A stretch of 64,000 nucleotides of DNA from Bacillaceae bacterium OF18-1A. Its GTDB lineage: Bacteria; Bacillota; Bacilli; Bacillales; Bacillaceae_G. Numbering within the stretch: the stretch's first letter is position 1; each line of letters begins with the position of its first letter. Below are positions 7,408 to 15,749 of this stretch, piece by piece. The notes under the pieces were generated by a model. It was not told where the DNA came from. It saw nothing but the letters and a program-made list of their open reading frames with translations, and made no database searches. The position numbers and the translations under genes are program-made. Location of the stretch: contig JAQEWB010000001.1 in assembly GCA_027694045.1 (NCBI GenBank), forward strand, positions 310,001-374,000, given 5' to 3'.

Positions 7408-8373
7408 GTGAAGAATGTTAATAAGAAAATAATTTTTTTCGGGGATTTTGGTATTGATGATGCAGTAGCGCTAATTTATGCGAATAAAACATGTAAATTA
7501 GAAATCGTGGGAATTGTCGCAGAGTATGGGAATGTATCGAGGGAAATTGTTACGGAAAATGTGTGTTTTTTGGAAAGATACTATGCTACAAAAGTGAAAA
7601 TTTTTGAAGGCGCTAGTAGGCCAATGACAGCGGAAGATCCTTTATTTTTCCCAGAAATTCATGGTGATCACGGTTTAGGACCAATTATTCCCCCTGAAAT
7701 GAGAGATTGTAAAAGGGAAAAATTGTGTGAGTTGATTAAATTACTGGCCCACTGCCCGGAAGAGGTTAGTATTGTGGCAACGGGGCGTTTGACAACACTT
7801 GCAACGTTATTTTTATTATACCCAAATGTAATGAATCGTATTTGTTCTTATTATATAATGGGAGGCGCATTTCTATTTCCTGGTAATGTTACACCAGTGT
7901 CTGAAGCTAATTTTTACGGTGATCCAATTGCGGCGAATATTGTTATGAAATATGCACAGAATGTTACAATATATCCGTTAAATGTAACACAAGCCGCGCT
8001 TATTACGCCTGAAATGGTCGATATTATAGATAAACAAGGGACTGGGCAGGCAAAATTAATTAAGCCTATGATTGATTTTTACTATGAAAACTTTTATAAA
8101 AAAGAGTATCCGGGGATTGGTGGGAGTCCAATTCACGATTTACTTCCATTTATTTCGTTTATAAATGATGATATTTTTGAATATAAAAAATCAGCAGTTT
8201 GGATTAGTACGACAAATGATGTGACGAGAGGACAAAGTGTTGCGGATTTTAGAAAAGTGGCTGATCCAACGACTTTTGATAATCGACCAATACAAAAAAT
8301 TGCGGTGGGTTTTAACTATCCAGCTTTTAAAAAAGAGTTTATGAAAACGATATTGAAGCCAGATTGTCCTTAA
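7408..8373 (+). CDS. Inosine-uridine-preferring type nucleoside hydrolase
   Basis: Hydrolase of 321 aa that cleaves the N-glycosidic bond of ribonucleosides. The N-terminal calcium/catalytic motif reads GDFGIDDAVALIY. The family form is DxDPGxDD: the first Asp is Phe here, while the second Asp and the DD pair are kept. The C-terminal HDLLPF block matches the family HDPLA region. The start is GTG at 7408: an in-frame TGA lies just upstream and no better start exists, although the GAAGAGG site is unusually close. Context gives no operon. The substrate is probably a purine or pyrimidine nucleoside. Confidence 0.8.
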   Translation: MKNVNKKIIFFGDFGIDDAVALIYANKTCKLEIVGIVAEYGNVSREIVTENVCFLERYYATKVKIFEGASRPMTAEDPLFFPEIHGDHGLGPIIPPEMRDCKREKLCELIKLLAHCPEEVSIVATGRLTTLATLFLLYPNVMNRICSYYIMGGAFLFPGNVTPVSEANFYGDPIAANIVMKYAQNVTIYPLNVTQAALITPEMVDIIDKQGTGQAKLIKPMIDFYYENFYKKEYPGIGGSPIHDLLPFISFINDDIFEYKKSAVWISTTNDVTRGQSVADFRKVADPTTFDNRPIQKIAVGFNYPAFKKEFMKTILKPDCP

Positions 8374-8472
8374 GTTTTGTAAGTTCAATTGGATTGTTAT
8401 TAAAAAGTGAATAACTTATGAAAAATGAAACATAACTAATGGTAAGCAATTGTTTCTGATTATAACTTTTTG

Positions 8473-8589
8473 TTTAGCTCGCTATTCGCCGGGCAGTAAA
8501 GGAATCAACTGTCCGTAAAAGCTCGATTGGTGAGAACTAATAGTCAGCGGGGGATGAACAAAATCCCCCTGATTAAAGTTTCACTTTAT
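8473..8589 (+). repeat. bcr1-type repeat, copy B (shortened)
   Basis: About 117 bp, from TTTAGCTCGCTATTCGCCGG to CACTTTAT. Compared with copy A it lacks the first inner stem (CCCCCACCT/AGGTGGGGG). It ends five bases before the AAGGAGG of the GlsB-type gene, so the repeat forms the 5' leader of that gene. Confidence 0.85.
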
Positions 8590-8606
8590 ATAAAGGAGGA
8601 TTTCAC

Positions 8607-8849
8607 ATGATTTGGTCTTTAATTGTCGGTGGTATATTAGGATGGTTTGCAAGCTTAATTACTGGAAGAGATGTACCTGGTGGTGTGATTGGTAATATTA
8701 TTGCTGGTATTATCGGTTCTTGGCTTGGTACGAAATTACTTGGTAGTTTCGGTCCTGTAATAGGGGGATATGCAATTATCCCAGCTTTAATTGGTGCAAT
8801 TATTTTAATCTTCATCGTAAGTTTTTTATTACGAGCAATGCGGAAATGA
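8607..8849 (+). CDS. GlsB/YeaQ/YmgE family stress membrane protein
   Basis: An 80-aa integral membrane protein, Gly-rich, with three transmembrane segments. It begins MIWSLIVGGILGWFASLITG and contains GGVIGNIIAGIIGSWLGTKL, which is characteristic of the transglycosylase-associated (GlsB/YeaQ) family linked to general stress. AAAGGAGG precedes the ATG at 8607. The bcr1 copy B lies directly upstream and could affect expression. Confidence 0.85.
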   Translation: MIWSLIVGGILGWFASLITGRDVPGGVIGNIIAGIIGSWLGTKLLGSFGPVIGGYAIIPALIGAIILIFIVSFLLRAMRK

Positions 8850-8856
8850 ATATAGC

Positions 8857-8882
8857 GGACTGTTTACATTTGTAAGCAGTCC
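8857..8882 (+). terminator. Terminator after GlsB-type gene
   Basis: GGACTGTTTACA pairs with TGTAAGCAGTCC, followed by TTTTT. Confidence 0.8.
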
Positions 8883-8927
8883 TTTTTATATGTTATGCTA
8901 CTAGTATACAATCAGGAGGTGTCAGCA

Positions 8928-9323
8928 TTGAAATCATTTACAGTAAATTTCCATCAAGAAGATAATGCAAAAGCGACAACAGTACATAAATTAAGTGAAG
9001 AGGACTTCAATAAAGCAACAGAAAAAGGTACTCGTCATCTATTTGATTTAGATACAAATGTTGGTTTCTTCGTATTCTTTGACGCAGAAGATGCAGAAGG
9101 AAATGAGCAATATTTAATGTTACAATATGAAGGCGATCATGAAGAGCCAACTGCGTGCTACGGATTTGATTTAAAACTATACTATCAATTTTTAGCATTA
9201 TACTTAAATGACCTTGAGTTCCATGGGGAAACAGATGAAGAAGAGGAAGAGTATGGTCCAATTCACCATTTAGCGCACTTACTTTACCATATTGTTGAAG
9301 ATGGTAAAAAGATTGAAGCATAA
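8928..9323 (+). CDS. Conserved acidic cytosolic protein, 131 aa
   Basis: Soluble, strongly acidic protein of unknown function. It begins MKSFTVNFHQEDNAKATTVH from a TTG at 8928 with AGGAGGTG upstream. A longer frame from 8895 has no ribosome site. A poly-Glu stretch (DEEEEEYGP) precedes a C-terminal IHHLAHLLYHIVED helix. No domain recognised; it is monocistronic with its own terminator. Confidence 0.7.
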   Translation: MKSFTVNFHQEDNAKATTVHKLSEEDFNKATEKGTRHLFDLDTNVGFFVFFDAEDAEGNEQYLMLQYEGDHEEPTACYGFDLKLYYQFLALYLNDLEFHGETDEEEEEYGPIHHLAHLLYHIVEDGKKIEA

Positions 9324-9336
9324 AATACATATTTTC

Positions 9337-9360
9337 AAGCTGTCCAATATTGGACAGCTT
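9337..9360 (+). terminator. Terminator after the acidic cytosolic protein gene
   Basis: Perfect palindrome AAGCTGTCCAAT/ATTGGACAGCTT followed by a T-run. Confidence 0.85.
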
Positions 9361-9514
9361 TTTTTGAGGGAAATAAATTAAGATAGAAACTCTTTACTAA
9401 AGGTGATAAAAGAAGGATATAGTATGTAAGAAGAGAAGGTGTATATAAGGAAATAACAAAATCTCAATTTGTTTGAAATGGATGTAAGTTAAAACGAATG
9501 GGAGGTAGAAAAGC

Positions 9515-10180
9515 ATGAATACGTATTTGAGAGTACTGAAATTTTTTCTAACTGTAACATGCGTAATAACATTAATGGCTTGTACGAATAAAGAGGAAAA
9601 GAAACAGACGAGTCCAACATCTGAAAAAAATACGGAACAAAAGAATGAAGATACTGTACCTAAAAAAGAGAACGAATCAACAGAAAATCAAGATTCAACA
9701 AAACCATCAACGGAGCCAGATTCGAAAAATGTAACACTTAATCAAAAAGCAATTAACCACGTTAAAGATTTATTCGAACTAGCGAAAGAAGGAAAGGTAC
9801 CTAATGTACCATATGCTGCCCATACAGGAGATATTGAAGAAATAGAAAAAGCATGGGGAAAAGCGGATAAAACGGAACAAGCAGGGAGTGGAATGTACGC
9901 CACTTTTACAAATAAAAATGTTGCCTTCGGTTTTAATAAAGGTTCACAAGTTTTTGATGTACGCTCGTATCATGCTGAATTAAAATCAATTACATTGAAA
10001 GAAATTGAAAAGGCATTAGGAAAACCAGCTTCAGTTAAAGAAAATGGCGATGATAAAATATATATTTATAAAGTAAACAATCAATTTGAATTGAAATTTA
10101 TCATTCCAAAATCGACAGGGAATGTAGATCACATTTCGGTATTTTCACCAGAGGACAGTATTAATAAAATGGCTGGTTGA
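9515..10180 (+). CDS. YjgB-like lipoprotein (DUF4309)
   Basis: Secreted lipoprotein of 221 aa. The signal peptide ends in lipobox LMAC (residues about 20-23) and is followed by a 50-residue Lys/Glu/Thr/Pro-rich linker. The C-terminal domain (about residues 75-215) carries IEEIEKAWGKADKTEQ, YATFTNKNVAFGFNKGSQVF and KEIEKALGKPASV, as in B. subtilis YjgB and other DUF4309 proteins. Function unknown, surface-located. The ATG at 9515 follows GGGAGG. It is monocistronic. Confidence 0.75.
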   Translation: MNTYLRVLKFFLTVTCVITLMACTNKEEKKQTSPTSEKNTEQKNEDTVPKKENESTENQDSTKPSTEPDSKNVTLNQKAINHVKDLFELAKEGKVPNVPYAAHTGDIEEIEKAWGKADKTEQAGSGMYATFTNKNVAFGFNKGSQVFDVRSYHAELKSITLKEIEKALGKPASVKENGDDKIYIYKVNNQFELKFIIPKSTGNVDHISVFSPEDSINKMAG

Positions 10181-10183
10181 GGA

Positions 10184-10219
10184 AAAAAACTCACTTTTTT
10201 ATAAAAAAGTGAGTTTTTT
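10184..10219 (+). terminator. Terminator after yjgB-like gene
   Basis: AAAAAACTCACTTTTTT pairs with AAAAAAGTGAGTTTTTT. Confidence 0.85.
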
Positions 10220-10303
10220 CATTCACAATAAAAGATGTATAGAAGGTTTTTTGAAAATTGTTACGAATATGGATGAAGTTATACATGAAAGGAAGAGGAT
10301 AAT

Positions 10304-10420
10304 ATGAAACATATACCGATACAAGAATGAGACGATATGTCGATTAAAGAAGTTATTGAGTCACAAAATCGGGATTATCCAAGGGACCCCATTTCAAGCG
10401 ATATAGAATTTATGAAATAA
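10304..10420 (+). pseudogene. Short ORF interrupted by in-frame UGA
   Basis: ATG at 10304 behind GGAAGAGG. Eight codons (MKHIPIQE) are followed by TGA at 10328-10330, then the same frame stays open as DDMSIKEVIESQNRDYPRDP and on to SSDIEFMK, ending at TAA 10418-10420. Reading UGA as a mutated Trp codon gives a sensible 38-aa N-terminus or small protein. Most likely a decaying gene. Confidence 0.45.
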
Positions 10421-10448
10421 TTCATTTTTCTTACAATAAAATAGTAAT

Positions 10449-11663
10449 TTATATAGTGTGTGTAGATTGTTTGGCAATGATTTTACGTTCCAAATTTTGA
10501 ACAAATAGTGCTTGAACAATGCCGCCAACTATTAAGAGACAAGCGCAGATATAAAATAGCATACTACCGTTTAGTTTGCTTAATAAAACCGCACCAATAA
10601 CAGGACCGCACGTTCGAGATATATCCCAGTGTATACCGTAGATGGAAAAATACAATCCGCGTTTATCATTAGGAGCCATTTCTGAAACGAATCGTAACAA
10701 ATGGTTTAAAGCAATGCTTTCTCCAACGACTAGAAAGAGTAATGTGAAAAATAGTGACAGGGTTGTTGTTGAAAACCCGTAGCCAATTGCGGATACTGTA
10801 TAACAGACGTAAGAAATAAGGATGATTTTCGTCATGGAAAATCGTTCAGACCATTTTACGAGGAAAATTTGTAGAATGATTTCCATAATAGCCTTACATA
10901 TTGAAATAAAAGCGAGTATAAATACGAAATTCGGAAATACATGTTCTACGAAAATACGATAATTTGTTTCCGTTTGAGTATAGAAAAAGCTAATAGGAAG
11001 TGTAGAAATCATAAGCCCAAATACAGCGTAATGCTTGCGTAAAAATTGTTTTGGAGATATTACGTCAAGTTTTTGTTTTTGAGTTGTAATGGATGGAGCA
11101 GTTTCTGGGAGCTGTGTCCAAACAATTACTGCATATATCGTAAGCGTTACACTTTGCAGGATAAATAAATATTCTGGATGGGTGTTATAAAAATTTGCAC
11201 CAATCAATGGTCCGATTACTGAGCCAATTGCGCTCATTGTTTGTAAGAGAGCAAAAATTTCGGCTTGCTGCTTTTGTTTTGTTAAATCAGCAATTTGTGC
11301 ACGCTGAGCTGGAATATATAAAGAACGGCCGATACCATTCATGACATATAACAGTGCAAAAATAAAAACGGATTGAGCAAAAACGAAACTACCGATTGCA
11401 ATTCCTTGTAGTAATAATCCGATGAACATAATTTTCTTTCGTCCATATTTGTCAGTAATTCCACCAGCAATTAGTGTAAAGACAATGTCTGAAAGTGGTT
11501 GTAGTCCGAAAATTAGCATTGTCATCATTACATTTCCGTTTAACATTTTATTAACGTGAACAATCATAATGAGAGCCAACATTGATTCCGTTGTTCGGGT
11601 TAATAATTCCCCGCACAGTCTAATGATAATAGGTTTCGTGTAACGTAATAAGAGATGATTCAA
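10449..11663 (-). CDS. MFS transporter divergent from SgrR-type regulator
   Basis: Major facilitator of 404 aa with 12 predicted membrane segments. The family loop motif is GGITDKYGRKKIMFIG (about residue 60). The start is TTG at 11663 with AAAGGAGG eight bases upstream; the frame runs on to 11747 without a site. It is divergently paired with an SgrR-like regulator, 101 bp apart. In enterobacteria SgrR-type proteins control the neighbouring sugar-phosphate stress genes including the exporter SetA, so an efflux role under that regulator is likely by analogy. The substrate is unknown. Confidence 0.8.
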   Translation of the reverse strand: MNHLLLRYTKPIIIRLCGELLTRTTESMLALIMIVHVNKMLNGNVMMTMLIFGLQPLSDIVFTLIAGGITDKYGRKKIMFIGLLLQGIAIGSFVFAQSVFIFALLYVMNGIGRSLYIPAQRAQIADLTKQKQQAEIFALLQTMSAIGSVIGPLIGANFYNTHPEYLFILQSVTLTIYAVIVWTQLPETAPSITTQKQKLDVISPKQFLRKHYAVFGLMISTLPISFFYTQTETNYRIFVEHVFPNFVFILAFISICKAIMEIILQIFLVKWSERFSMTKIILISYVCYTVSAIGYGFSTTTLSLFFTLLFLVVGESIALNHLLRFVSEMAPNDKRGLYFSIYGIHWDISRTCGPVIGAVLLSKLNGSMLFYICACLLIVGGIVQALFVQNLERKIIAKQSTHTI

Positions 11664-11764
11664 TATTATTTCCTCCTTTCTATATTGAAATGATAAGATG
11701 GAAGGAGAAATGGAAAAAGGGTAGAAACAAAAGGGAGTATTTTTCACCTTTTAGGGGGATTATG

Positions 11765-13495
11765 ATGTTTATTTTAGATCAATACATTGAACTATGGACT
11801 ACATATGGAAAAGGAAAACGAGAGGGAGAACAATTAGAAGTAACAGTGCAAAATATAGCTGAAACATTATTTTGTACAGAGCGTAATAGTAAATTGATTA
11901 TAAAAAAATTAGAAGAGTTGAATTGGATTTCTTGGTTTCCAGGACGAGGAAGAGGGAATCGTTCGAAATTAATATTTCAAAGGCATCCAACGCCATTAAT
12001 TTTAGATAGAGGAAAAGAAATAACGAAAAAAGGGGATGTGAAAAGCGGAAGTGCCTTTGTGGAACGCTATAGTACACATTTTCCATCAGTAAAAAGAGAA
12101 TATCAGTCGTGGGTGGATTCAATATTTGGTCATAAAGTAGAGATGACATCCGAAGGTAGAAGAGATGTACTTCGTTTGCAAGTGCAAATGAATCTAGACA
12201 TCGCTTTAGATCCTGTTTACGCTACGATGCGCTCAGAATGCCATATGGTGAAACATATTTTTGATACACTTGTGTATGTAAATGAGGAAACATCCTATAT
12301 AGAACCAAGACTTGCATTTCATTGGGAATATAAAGATGATGGAAGAATATGGACGTTTTATTTACGAAAAGGAGTTCACTTTCATAATGGAAAACAACTT
12401 ACTGCGCATGACGTTATAAATTCATTGGATCGATTTATGAAAGCTGAAAATAATCCACACTCTTGGATGTTACAGTGCGTTGAAAGTTTCCGGGCAGTAG
12501 ATGATTATGTTGTGGAAATTCAATTACATACGGAAAATAAAATGCTTTTACATATGTTAAGTGCGGAACAGTGTTCTATCGTGAATGAAGATGAAACAGG
12601 GAACTTAATTGGGACAGGACCTTTTCAATTATATAAAAGGAACGAGAATCTGTTTATATTAGAAGCTCATCAGTTATATTTTCGAGAGAGACCTTTTCTA
12701 GATCGCGTTGAGTTATGGAATGTAGAACAAAGTGTAAATACATATGATGTTTTAATAAAGGCGGAGTATAAAGATAAAACGAATAAAAAACTGTCCCGAC
12801 TCGAGTCGAACGTGACATATATAACATGTAATCTTATGAAAGAAGGACCGCTGCAAGATAATCTGTTTCGGAAAGCGGTATATAAAATTATTCATGGCAA
12901 TACAATCGTTCAACAACTTGGCGGAGAACGTGGAGAAGTGGCAAAGGAACTGCTATTAGCTAGTGACAGCATAGTAGAGATTGAGGAAGATATAGAAAGT
13001 TTAATTAAAAGAAGTACGTATCATAATGAAGTGCTACAACTGTATACATTTAAAGGGGAAGATCACGTTGAAGATGCACAATGGATACAAAAAGAGTGTG
13101 CGAAATATGGAATTAGTATAGAGATTCATTTTTTTGAAATAAAAGAGTTATTGCAAATAAGTACAATACAGAAAGCTGATATTATGCATGATAGTGCAAC
13201 AATTAGTGAACGAATAGAAGATAGTTTGCTATATATGTTTCTTACAAAAAATAGTTTTATTCATGGACATAGCAGCATCAACTTTTATGAAATATTGGCT
13301 CCTTATTTTAAACAAAAACAAGTAGAGAAAAGAGTTACATTGTTACGCGATATTGAGGACACATTGTTACGTCACATTCATATTATTCCTTTATATCGTA
13401 ACAAACAGCAAATAAGTTCTCACGAAAAAGTACAAAATATAGCGATTAACTCACAAGGATGGATTGATTTTTATCAAATATGGTTTAAAGCTTGA
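11765..13495 (+). CDS. SgrR-type transcriptional regulator with solute-binding domain
   Basis: About 576 aa. The N-terminal ~110 residues form a winged-helix DNA-binding domain (TVQNIAETLFCTERNSKLII, then the basic wing PGRGRGNRSKL). The rest resembles an extracellular solute-binding protein of family 5: LRKGVHFHNGKQLTAHDVIN is its signature region. There is no signal peptide, so the protein is cytoplasmic and probably senses a small ligand. Two ATGs lie at 11762 and 11765; AGGGGG is best spaced for the second. Likely regulates the divergent MFS gene. Confidence 0.8.
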   Translation: MFILDQYIELWTTYGKGKREGEQLEVTVQNIAETLFCTERNSKLIIKKLEELNWISWFPGRGRGNRSKLIFQRHPTPLILDRGKEITKKGDVKSGSAFVERYSTHFPSVKREYQSWVDSIFGHKVEMTSEGRRDVLRLQVQMNLDIALDPVYATMRSECHMVKHIFDTLVYVNEETSYIEPRLAFHWEYKDDGRIWTFYLRKGVHFHNGKQLTAHDVINSLDRFMKAENNPHSWMLQCVESFRAVDDYVVEIQLHTENKMLLHMLSAEQCSIVNEDETGNLIGTGPFQLYKRNENLFILEAHQLYFRERPFLDRVELWNVEQSVNTYDVLIKAEYKDKTNKKLSRLESNVTYITCNLMKEGPLQDNLFRKAVYKIIHGNTIVQQLGGERGEVAKELLLASDSIVEIEEDIESLIKRSTYHNEVLQLYTFKGEDHVEDAQWIQKECAKYGISIEIHFFEIKELLQISTIQKADIMHDSATISERIEDSLLYMFLTKNSFIHGHSSINFYEILAPYFKQKQVEKRVTLLRDIEDTLLRHIHIIPLYRNKQQISSHEKVQNIAINSQGWIDFYQIWFKA

Positions 13496-13501
13496 TATAT
13501 A

Positions 13502-13540
13502 AAGGTTCTTATGTATTTTTGTGAGATGCATAAGAGCCTT
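13502..13540 (+). terminator. Terminator after SgrR-type gene
   Basis: AAGGTTCTTATG pairs with CATAAGAGCCTT and a T-run follows. Confidence 0.75.
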
Positions 13541-13652
13541 TTTTTGTGGGAAATGAGGTATATTTCGCACGTTGTTACGCTATTTTTATAAAAGTTTATT
13601 TACAGCGTAACAGTGTTATGTTACATTGTTATCAGGAAGGAGTGTTATACAG

Positions 13653-14276
13653 TTGAGTACAGATTTAATTTCAAAAAAAGAGTTATTAGAACTAACTGGT
13701 ATTTCATACGGACAATTATATAGGTGGAAAAGAAAAAATTTAATTCCGGAAGATTGGTTTGTACGGAAATCAACGTTCACAGGGCAAGAAACATTTTTTC
13801 CGAAAGAAAAGATTTTAGAGCGTATTGAAAAAATACAAACGATGAAAGAGGATTTATCACTTGATGAATTAGCAAATATGTTTTCGCCAAGTGTAACAGA
13901 GATCCTTTTAACGAAAGAAGATCTATTGCGTAAAGGCATTGCATCAGAAGCAGTTTTACAATTTTTCATAGAGCAAACGAACAAAGCAGTAGAGTTTCAA
14001 TTTGTAGATATTCTTTATGTGTATTTGTTAGAAGAACTATTGCAATCAGGTGAAATTAGTTTAGATGAAGGAAAGATGATTTTACAAGTTTTACGAGAAA
14101 ATTATGAGGCGTTAAAACATAAAAGTTGTGACTTAGTTATTATTCGAAAGATGGGAATTTCAACATGTTTCTTAATATCCAATGTTGAGGACTTGATTTT
14201 TGAAAAGGGAACGAAGATTGTTTTACGTGAAGCAATTATGAAGTATACAGAAGCATTAAAAACAAAACTATTGTAG
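13653..14276 (+). CDS. yhbD: YhbD-like protein, MerR-type N-terminal HTH (DUF4004)
   Basis: A 207-aa protein. Residues about 5-60 (LISKKELLELTGISYGQLYR, then WKRKNLIPEDWF) form a MerR-like helix-turn-helix, and the rest is helical. In B. subtilis yhbD precedes the bactofilin genes yhbE and yhbF, and the same order is seen here. The TTG at 13653 has AAGGAG upstream; the frame extends to 13626 without a site. The likely role is as regulator or partner of the bactofilins. The yhbE start lies 14 bases past its stop. Confidence 0.8.
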   Translation: MSTDLISKKELLELTGISYGQLYRWKRKNLIPEDWFVRKSTFTGQETFFPKEKILERIEKIQTMKEDLSLDELANMFSPSVTEILLTKEDLLRKGIASEAVLQFFIEQTNKAVEFQFVDILYVYLLEELLQSGEISLDEGKMILQVLRENYEALKHKSCDLVIIRKMGISTCFLISNVEDLIFEKGTKIVLREAIMKYTEALKTKLL

Positions 14277-14289
14277 TGGAGGAGAAATA

Positions 14290-15000
14290 ATGCGTACAGA
14301 AAATTTAATTATAAATGGATATGGTACATCGAATGGCGGTGAATTTCATAAAGTTCAATTAAATGGAAAAGGAACTGTTAATGGAGATGTTGAATGTGAT
14401 GAGTTCCAATGTAATGGTTATGGTGCAGTAACTGGTGATTTAAAAAGTAGCGATGCGAGAATTAGCGGATCAGGTAAAGTCGATGGAACGGTTAGTGCAG
14501 ACATGATGCGAATCGATGGGAAAGCGACAATTACACAGGATATAAAGGCAAACACTTTAAAAATCTCGGGAAAAGGAACGATAGGTGGAAATGTAACTGG
14601 TGAAGAATTTAAAATCAATGGTCAAGCGACGATTGATGGAAATTGTGAAGTTGATACATTTTCTTCAGAAGGTCAATTTACAGTTGGCGGATTGTTAAGT
14701 GCAGATGAAATTGATATTAATATTCATGGTACATGTAGAGCGAAAGAAATCGGCGGTCAAACGATTAAAGTAAGGCATAGATCCAGTACTTTTAGTAAGC
14801 TGCTTAAAACAGTATTCGGCTTACAGTTAGAAGCTGAACTGCTAGAGGGTGACAATATTGATATCGATTATGCACACATAAAAACGGTAAGAGGAAACAA
14901 TGTTACAGTAGGACCAAACTGTGACATTGAACTGATTGAATATACAGGTGTTCTTAACATTGATAAAAATGCAAATGTAAAAGAAATTAAGCAAATGTAA
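14290..15000 (+). CDS. yhbE: Bactofilin-type polymer-forming protein YhbE
   Basis: A 236-aa protein of the bactofilin class, predicted to fold as a right-handed beta-helix that polymerises without nucleotide. The Gly-rich hexad periodicity is plain: INGYGTSNGG, LNGKGTVNGDV, CNGYGAVTGDL, ISGSGKVDGTV. GGAGG precedes the ATG at 14290. YhbE and YhbF have been linked to cell morphology and motility in B. subtilis. The next gene is a paralogue. Confidence 0.85.
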   Translation: MRTENLIINGYGTSNGGEFHKVQLNGKGTVNGDVECDEFQCNGYGAVTGDLKSSDARISGSGKVDGTVSADMMRIDGKATITQDIKANTLKISGKGTIGGNVTGEEFKINGQATIDGNCEVDTFSSEGQFTVGGLLSADEIDINIHGTCRAKEIGGQTIKVRHRSSTFSKLLKTVFGLQLEAELLEGDNIDIDYAHIKTVRGNNVTVGPNCDIELIEYTGVLNIDKNANVKEIKQM

Positions 15001-15017
15001 TGGAAGGGGAAATCAGT

Positions 15018-15725
15018 ATGGGACATCAACATAGTCTTACAGTAAATGGTTCTGGGAGTTCAGCAGGCGGAGATTATAATAAAGTAAAAATTCGCGGTGA
15101 AGGAACAATTACGAATGATATGAGTTGTAATGAATTTAAAATATATGGCACAAGTGATGTACGCGGTAATATAAAAGTTAAAAATTATATCGTGTATGGA
15201 GATAGTGAAGTGCAAGGAAGTGTAGATGCGGAATATGTAAAAGTATATGGTAATACACAGATTCATGGCGATGCTCATATTGAAAAAACAAAAGTTAGAG
15301 GTATGATAGATGTTACGGGGAAGTTTTTAGGTGATTTTGTAGATGTGAAAGGCGCTTTAAATGTGAAGGGGGATATTGAAGTAGAAGATTTATCATTAAT
15401 TGGTGGCCTTGAAAGTGATGGGTTACTTAATGCTGAAAATATTCAAATCTCACTTCGCTATGAAGGTAGTAAGGTACGAGAAATCGGTGGTAAGAAGATT
15501 ACAGTGCGTAAAAAAGCGAGATTTATTCCTTTTACTAGTCATGCTGGAAACCTCCAAACTTCGATTGTTGAAGGAGATGATATTTATTTAGAACATACGA
15601 TTGCTGAAGTTGTAAGAGGCAATAACGTTACAATTGGTCCTGGATGTGAAATTAGTGTTGTAGAATATCATACTAGTTTTAATCAAAAAGGTAATGCAGT
15701 CGTAAAAGAACATAAACAAATATAA
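15018..15725 (+). CDS. yhbF: Bactofilin-type polymer-forming protein YhbF
   Basis: A 235-aa paralogue of the preceding protein, sharing the HKV/NKV strand start, the GTI/GTC turns and the ending VVRGNNVTIGPGCEISVVEY (VRGNNVTVGPNCDIELIEY in YhbE). A frame opens at an ATG overlapping the yhbE stop (15000), but AAGGGG is spaced for the ATG at 15018. The pair probably co-polymerises. The DHA2 exporter follows 24 bases later, so all four genes may be one operon. Confidence 0.85.
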   Translation: MGHQHSLTVNGSGSSAGGDYNKVKIRGEGTITNDMSCNEFKIYGTSDVRGNIKVKNYIVYGDSEVQGSVDAEYVKVYGNTQIHGDAHIEKTKVRGMIDVTGKFLGDFVDVKGALNVKGDIEVEDLSLIGGLESDGLLNAENIQISLRYEGSKVREIGGKKITVRKKARFIPFTSHAGNLQTSIVEGDDIYLEHTIAEVVRGNNVTIGPGCEISVVEYHTSFNQKGNAVVKEHKQI

Positions 15726-15749
15726 ATAGTACGAGGGAGAGTAAGAGAT

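Noticed and set aside
11898-12149. 83-aa minus-strand ORF inside the regulator gene
   Set aside because: Shadow frame of a long, well-supported gene.
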